A stretch of 64,000 nucleotides of DNA from NCBI GenBank assembly GCA_029012445.1, contig JAQXMC010000022.1, positions 1-64,000 of the forward strand, in the 5' to 3' direction. This stretch comes from Oscillospiraceae bacterium (GTDB lineage Bacteria; Bacillota; Clostridia; Oscillospirales; Acutalibacteraceae). Shown here piece by piece: positions 60,332-64,000 of this stretch; positions within the stretch are counted from its first letter, which is position 1, and every line of letters starts with the position of its first letter. The position numbers and the translations under genes are program-made. The notes below the pieces were generated by a model. The model was not told where the DNA came from, ran no database searches, and was given only the letters and a program-made list of their open reading frames with translations.

Positions 60332-61353
60332 TTTTCACTGCCTCCGAAAGCTCTTATTACTTTGACTATGTTCAGCCTGGACGGGCACTTTCTTATGCAC
60401 CTGCCGCAGCCGACGCATGAAAACTCACCGCCGTTGTTTGCCGGAAAATAGGCGAGCTTATGCATAAACCTCTGCCTGAACCTCTGCATCTGTTTCGGTC
60501 TTGGCGTTCCGTGAGCCATCATTGTGAAGTCGTTATACATGCAGGAATCCCAGCACCTGTATCTTTTAATGCCGTGCCCCGTGTCATAGTCTCTTATATC
60601 GTAGCACTGGCAGGTCGGGCAGACAAATGTGCAGGCTCCGCAGCCGAGGCAGCTCTCGCTGAGCTTCTCCCAGTTTTCACTGTCAAATCTTTCCTCAACC
60701 GTGCTTTCTCCCCATCCTTCAAGGCTGAGATCGCGAAGCGGAAGCTTTTCAAGCTTTGAAGCTATCGCACTTCTTATTTCGCCGACCTTTTCATCTCCGC
60801 ACTCGCTCAGAACGCCCGAAAGCTCCTGCGTCAGCCTTTCGCCCTTGTCGGTGTTCGGCCGCCAATAAAGCTCGGTTTCATCCGACCATGTCGTGACATC
60901 TCCTCCCGGCGCTGCGGCGTCAACGCCGAAGGTGCGGCAGAAGCAGGTCTCCTCCGGCCTTGAGCAGGCGGCGGTTATGATGACCGCACTATCCCTTTTC
61001 GCTGCGTAAAACTCATCGACAGGCTGAGCGAGAAAGACCTTGTCGAGAACTTCAATGCCCTTGAGGTCGCAGCCTCTGACGCCGAAAAGGACGAATTTCT
61101 TAAAGCTGTCCTCGTTCGCTTCAACGGTTATTTTTCTGTCTTCCTTTTTGAAAGAGATGATATTTTCACTCTGCGGAAAGAACAGATCTTTCGCCGATCT
61201 GACCGTGTTAAGCTCGCTGTCGCAATACTCGTCGCCGCTTTGCCAGAGATAAAAATCCGACTGACCGTTTTTCATGATCGGCATATATAAAGGGGTACGC
61301 TCCGAGATCGTTTCAAAAAGGGAGCTCAGCTTTTCTTTTGAGATCTTATACAT
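60328..61353 (-). CDS. 4Fe-4S electron-transfer subunit (AsrA/sulfhydrogenase beta/FloxC-like)
   Basis: This 341-residue protein has a poorly defined N-terminal domain and two C-terminal cluster motifs: CLGCGACTFVCPTCQC near residue 237 and CVGCGRCIRKCPSRLN near residue 318. Between them, YRCWDSCMYNDFTMMAHG is a segment shared by AsrA and hydrogenase beta subunits. It should pass electrons between the FAD/NAD subunit and the MvhD-like protein. It lies 2 bases after the next upstream gene. Confidence 0.85.
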   Translation of the reverse strand: MYKISKEKLSSLFETISERTPLYMPIMKNGQSDFYLWQSGDEYCDSELNTVRSAKDLFFPQSENIISFKKEDRKITVEANEDSFKKFVLFGVRGCDLKGIEVLDKVFLAQPVDEFYAAKRDSAVIITAACSRPEETCFCRTFGVDAAAPGGDVTTWSDETELYWRPNTDKGERLTQELSGVLSECGDEKVGEIRSAIASKLEKLPLRDLSLEGWGESTVEERFDSENWEKLSESCLGCGACTFVCPTCQCYDIRDYDTGHGIKRYRCWDSCMYNDFTMMAHGTPRPKQMQRFRQRFMHKLAYFPANNGGEFSCVGCGRCIRKCPSRLNIVKVIRAFGGSEK

Positions 61354-61355
61354 TA

Positions 61356-62339
61356 TCAGTTGCCCCTTTCCTCGACTATCGACGGCTCGGCGTCCTCGCT
61401 TCTGTAATCAACGAGAGGCGCGCGCGAAGCCGGATCTCTGCCCGCCTGATATTCGCCGTAGATATCGTCGATATCCTTGATAAATTTTCTGTTTAACAGA
61501 TGAAGCGGTATTCCCTGCGGACAGACACGGCTGCATTCACCGCAGTCGGTGCAGCGTCCGGCAACATGGAACGCTCTGATTATGTGAAAAAGCTTTTCTT
61601 CAAAAGAATCGCTGTTTGCCTTTGACGCAACACCCGAGCCGGGATTGTCAAACACACACTTCATGCAGCTGCAGGCCGGGCATACATTTCGGCAAGCATT
61701 GCATCTTATGCACTTTGAAAGCTCTCCCTGCCAGAAAGCAAATCTTTCGTCGGGAGTCATCTTCTCAAGCTTCTCAACGCAGGCGAAACGGTCCTGAGTC
61801 TCAAAGGGCTTTGAATCAGTTTCAATCTTTTCATCATAAGCCATAGGTTCGCTGCCCTTGCAGCAAAGGCATTTTTCGAGCAGAACATCTTTCTTCGCAA
61901 CGCTCCGGCTTCCGTCCGGAGTGAAAACATCAAGGCTGTCGCCCTTATCAATGACCTTTGTCACGCCGCTGAAGCCCGCTTTTTTCAGTTTGTCGTTATC
62001 TATCATTCCTGTGCAGGGAACTGCGAGAACATATATCTTCTCCCTGTCTATTCTGTGTTCACACAAAAGCTGGTTAAAACTGTATGTATCGCACGGCTTG
62101 AGGACGGCGAGAATCTTGCCCTCAGTCTGCTCCTTACAGGCTCTGATGAGATATTTGCTGAGATTTGCGGCGCAGAAGCTGTCATATATCATTTTGTCGA
62201 TATTACCCTTATCGAAGAAAGTGGGAGATACCTCATAAATGAAATCCTCACTTCTCGACCACGCAAGAACTCTTGTCACAGTGCCGTCATCCAGAAGCTC
62301 AAGGGCTCTTTTTTTAATCAATCCTGCTGTTTTTTGCAT
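61356..62339 (-). CDS. 4Fe-4S electron-transfer subunit with FrhB-like N terminus (FloxB-like)
   Basis: This 327-residue protein has an N-terminal region resembling F420 hydrogenase beta-type domains (LKPCDTYSFNQLLCEHRID), a short CLCC motif, and C-terminal cluster motifs CIRCNACRNVCPACSCMKC and CTDCGECSRVCPQGIPL. F420 itself is unlikely in Clostridia, so the domain probably serves protein-protein electron transfer. The start overlaps the end of the mvhD-like gene by 22 bases, an unusually long overlap. Confidence 0.82.
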   Translation of the reverse strand: MQKTAGLIKKRALELLDDGTVTRVLAWSRSEDFIYEVSPTFFDKGNIDKMIYDSFCAANLSKYLIRACKEQTEGKILAVLKPCDTYSFNQLLCEHRIDREKIYVLAVPCTGMIDNDKLKKAGFSGVTKVIDKGDSLDVFTPDGSRSVAKKDVLLEKCLCCKGSEPMAYDEKIETDSKPFETQDRFACVEKLEKMTPDERFAFWQGELSKCIRCNACRNVCPACSCMKCVFDNPGSGVASKANSDSFEEKLFHIIRAFHVAGRCTDCGECSRVCPQGIPLHLLNRKFIKDIDDIYGEYQAGRDPASRAPLVDYRSEDAEPSIVEERGN

Positions 62340-62779
62340 CTTATATCCCCCAGTTTCTTATTCTCACCAAGTTGGTGGATCTGCTTTGAGAAGTCGTTCA
62401 TCACGAGTGAGAATTTCTGCCCTTCGGCTGCGGAAACCCATTCGACTCTTGTTCTCCCTCTTTCTATTCCGAGATAATCGAGCATTGAAAACAGAAGCGT
62501 CATTCTTCTTCTCGCGTAATAATTTCCCGTGCTGTAATGGCAGTCGCCGGGGTGACAGCCGCAGATTATAACGCCGTCGGCTCCCCTCTCAAAGGCTTTG
62601 AGTATAAACATCGGATTAACTCTGCACGAGCAGGGAACTCTGATTATTTTGACATCCGCCGGATAAGCCAGACGGCCTGTTCCGGCAAGATCGGCGCCGG
62701 CATAGCTGCACCAGTTGCAGCAAAACGCAACTATCAACGGCTTGAATTCAGATTTTTCCAAATTGTCATTTATTTGCAT
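62318..62779 (-). CDS. mvhD: MvhD/FloxD-like [2Fe-2S] linker subunit
   Basis: This 153-residue protein matches the MvhD family: FCCNWCSYAGAD near residue 19, the RVPCSCRVNP segment, and GCHPGDCHYSTGN. Its cysteines hold one [2Fe-2S] cluster. In characterised complexes MvhD passes electrons from a hydrogenase or NADH module to HdrA. Its start overlaps the hdrA stop by 10 bases, consistent with a stoichiometric complex. The ATG follows GGAGG at 10 bases. Confidence 0.92.
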   Translation of the reverse strand: MQINDNLEKSEFKPLIVAFCCNWCSYAGADLAGTGRLAYPADVKIIRVPCSCRVNPMFILKAFERGADGVIICGCHPGDCHYSTGNYYARRRMTLLFSMLDYLGIERGRTRVEWVSAAEGQKFSLVMNDFSKQIHQLGENKKLGDIRCKKQQD

Positions 62780-64000
62780 ATTGCGTCAACCTCCGCCATG
62801 ATTTGTTTGTTGCTGAAGCCCTTGAGATCCATCGCTCCGCTCGGGCAGGCTACCGTGCAGGCGCCGCAGCCCTGGCAGACTGCGCTGTTGACCGAAGCGA
62901 CTCTTCTCGTTTCTTTGATTCCCCGGTCGTTCAGCATCTTTTCAACATATGTGATAGCTCCGTAGGGGCAGACCTTTTCGCATGACGAGCAGCCGTTGCA
63001 CATCAGCTCGTTCGGCTCGGCAGTGCAGGGATTTGTGACAAGCTTGTCCTTTGCGAGCAGACCGACGACCTTGACCGCCGCCGCACCCGCCTGTGAAACG
63101 GTTTCGGGAATATCCTTCGGGCCCTGGCAGACGCCCGAAAGGAACACGCCCGCCGTCGGGCTTTCGACCGGTCTGAGCTTCGGGTGAGCCTCGGTCAGGA
63201 AGTTGTTCGTGTCGATACTCGCCGTTAACATTGAAGCAACCTTTTTAACGCCTGCACTTGGCTCTATCGCGGCGGCGAGAACGACCATATCGGTGTCGAT
63301 CATCACTCTTTCATTCGTGATAAGATTGACCGCTCTGACGGTCAGACCGCCCTTCTCGTTTTCGTATACCTTGCCGACCATTCCCTTGATATAATCAACA
63401 TTATACTGCTCAACGGCTCTTCGATAAAATTCATCGAAATTCTTTCCCGGAGTTCTCACATCAATATAGAAAACATGAACATTCACATCGGGATATTTTT
63501 CTCTGATAAGCATTGCGTGCTTCGCTGTGTACATACAGCATATCTTCGAGCAGTAGCATTTGCCTCTCGATGTGGTGTCTCTTGAACCGACGCACTGAAT
63601 AAAGACGATATCCTTCGGGTGCTGATGGTTTGACGGGCGCAGAAGAACGCCCTTTGTGGGGCCCGCCGCATTCATCAGCCTCTCAAGCTCAAGCGAGGTC
63701 ACGACATCGGGATGCTCTGTGTACTGAAATTCATCGTACTTCGTAACATCGCTGATCTGATAGCCTGTCGCAACAACTATTGCGCCGTATTTTTCTTCGA
63801 TTATCTCGTCTTTCTGATCAAAGTCGATTGCATTTGCCGAGCAGTTTTTTTGGCAAAGTCCGCACTTGCCGGTCTTGAAATGCAGGCAGTGTTCAGTGTC
63901 TATAACGGCGACATTCGGAACAGCCTGGGCGAACGGGATATAAATTGCGCCTCTTTTGTCAAGCGAGCAGTTAAACTCGTTGCCGGCTTTTCTTGACGGG
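62770..64000 (-). CDS. hdrA: HdrA-like flavin/iron-sulfur electron-bifurcating subunit (N terminus beyond the window)
   Basis: The frame stays open to position 64000, so the 5' end is outside. The visible ~410 residues match HdrA: a cluster motif KCGLCQKNC near the edge, the ALFVATGY-like VVVATGYQ segment, VRTPGKNFDEFYRRA, and C-terminal two-cluster ferredoxin motifs CNGCSSCEKVCPYG and CQGCGACTVACPSG. In Hdr complexes the HdrA FAD splits electron pairs between a high-potential acceptor and ferredoxin. A GTG at 63702 is not the true start. Confidence 0.92.
   Translation of the reverse strand, partial: PSRKAGNEFNCSLDKRGAIYIPFAQAVPNVAVIDTEHCLHFKTGKCGLCQKNCSANAIDFDQKDEIIEEKYGAIVVATGYQISDVTKYDEFQYTEHPDVVTSLELERLMNAAGPTKGVLLRPSNHQHPKDIVFIQCVGSRDTTSRGKCYCSKICCMYTAKHAMLIREKYPDVNVHVFYIDVRTPGKNFDEFYRRAVEQYNVDYIKGMVGKVYENEKGGLTVRAVNLITNERVMIDTDMVVLAAAIEPSAGVKKVASMLTASIDTNNFLTEAHPKLRPVESPTAGVFLSGVCQGPKDIPETVSQAGAAAVKVVGLLAKDKLVTNPCTAEPNELMCNGCSSCEKVCPYGAITYVEKMLNDRGIKETRRVASVNSAVCQGCGACTVACPSGAMDLKGFSNKQIMAEVDAICK

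Noticed and set aside
61356..62339. F420-dependent hydrogenase subunit
   Set aside because: The N terminus resembles FrhB, but the neighbours (NADH module, MvhD, HdrA) and the clostridial background do not support F420 chemistry.
62318..64000. Methanogen-type Mvh/Hdr complex acquired by transfer
   Set aside because: Composition and ribosome binding sites resemble the rest of the window, and no hydrogenase large subunit is present, so recent transfer of a methanogen operon is not supported.

Overview
ORGANISM. The window looks like the chromosome of a strictly anaerobic Firmicute, most likely a gut Clostridia of the Oscillospiraceae/Ruminococcaceae type; this is inferred from content, not from a search. 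The signs are strong GGAGG-type ribosome binding sites, sigma-A promoters with TTGACA/TATAAT boxes, a Firmicutes-type LexA box, a CIRCE operator on groESL, a Rex regulator, RNase J with GdpP, and several ferredoxin-dependent Fe-S oxidoreductases. There are no rRNA or tRNA genes, no CRISPR array and no prophage. About 59 protein genes cover nearly all of it.

LAYOUT. 1-130: probable end of an IS200/IS605-like element. 201-3352 (-): 2-oxoacid:ferredoxin oxidoreductase operon bracketed by two small unknown genes. 3585-7551 (-): acyl-CoA ligase, PHP phosphatase, GAPDH. 7758-13477 (+): a degenerate kinase-like protein, then ATP-grasp ligase / aspartate racemase / asparagine synthetase, then an orphan ZnuA-like lipoprotein. 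13783-22468 (-): ftsK, ygiQ, membrane-anchored metallo-beta-lactamase protein, DUF3006, amidase, radA, DUF6873-like. 22557-23423 (-): divergent UppP. 23597 (+): rex. 24294-33915 (-): rnj-gdpP-rplI-dnaB-tilS-hpt-ftsH, one long operon. 34229 (+): rnhA, then a 470-bp gap packed with palindromes. 35159-37099 (-): groESL; 37311 (+): a class B PBP. 38973-42400 (-): hydrolase, aminotransferase, cysK. 42633-45475 (+): HD protein, mnmA and its cysteine desulfurase. 45530-51820 (-): der, DUF512 radical SAM, rpmF, DUF177, a metallo-beta-lactamase hydrolase, a GNAT and a GNAT-AlkD fusion. 52130 (+): PrsA-like foldase; 53986 (-): SOS-controlled dinB. 55437-64000 (-): a redox operon running off the right edge.

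MOST INTERESTING. The right-hand operon reads hdrA - mvhD/floxD - two Flox-like Fe-S proteins - FAD/NAD protein - FrdB-like - FrdA-like - fumA - fumB. It has the parts of an NADH-fed Flox/Hdr flavin-based electron-bifurcating complex, but a soluble fumarate reductase pair stands where HdrBC normally stands. The FrdA has an Asn where the covalent-FAD His should be, a long N-terminal extension and no usual C-terminal domain. I infer an NADH-dependent fumarate reductase that also reduces ferredoxin, coupled to fumarase. A second coherent module is the D-aspartate ligase / racemase / amidotransferase trio, which suggests an amidated D-aspartate peptidoglycan cross-bridge.
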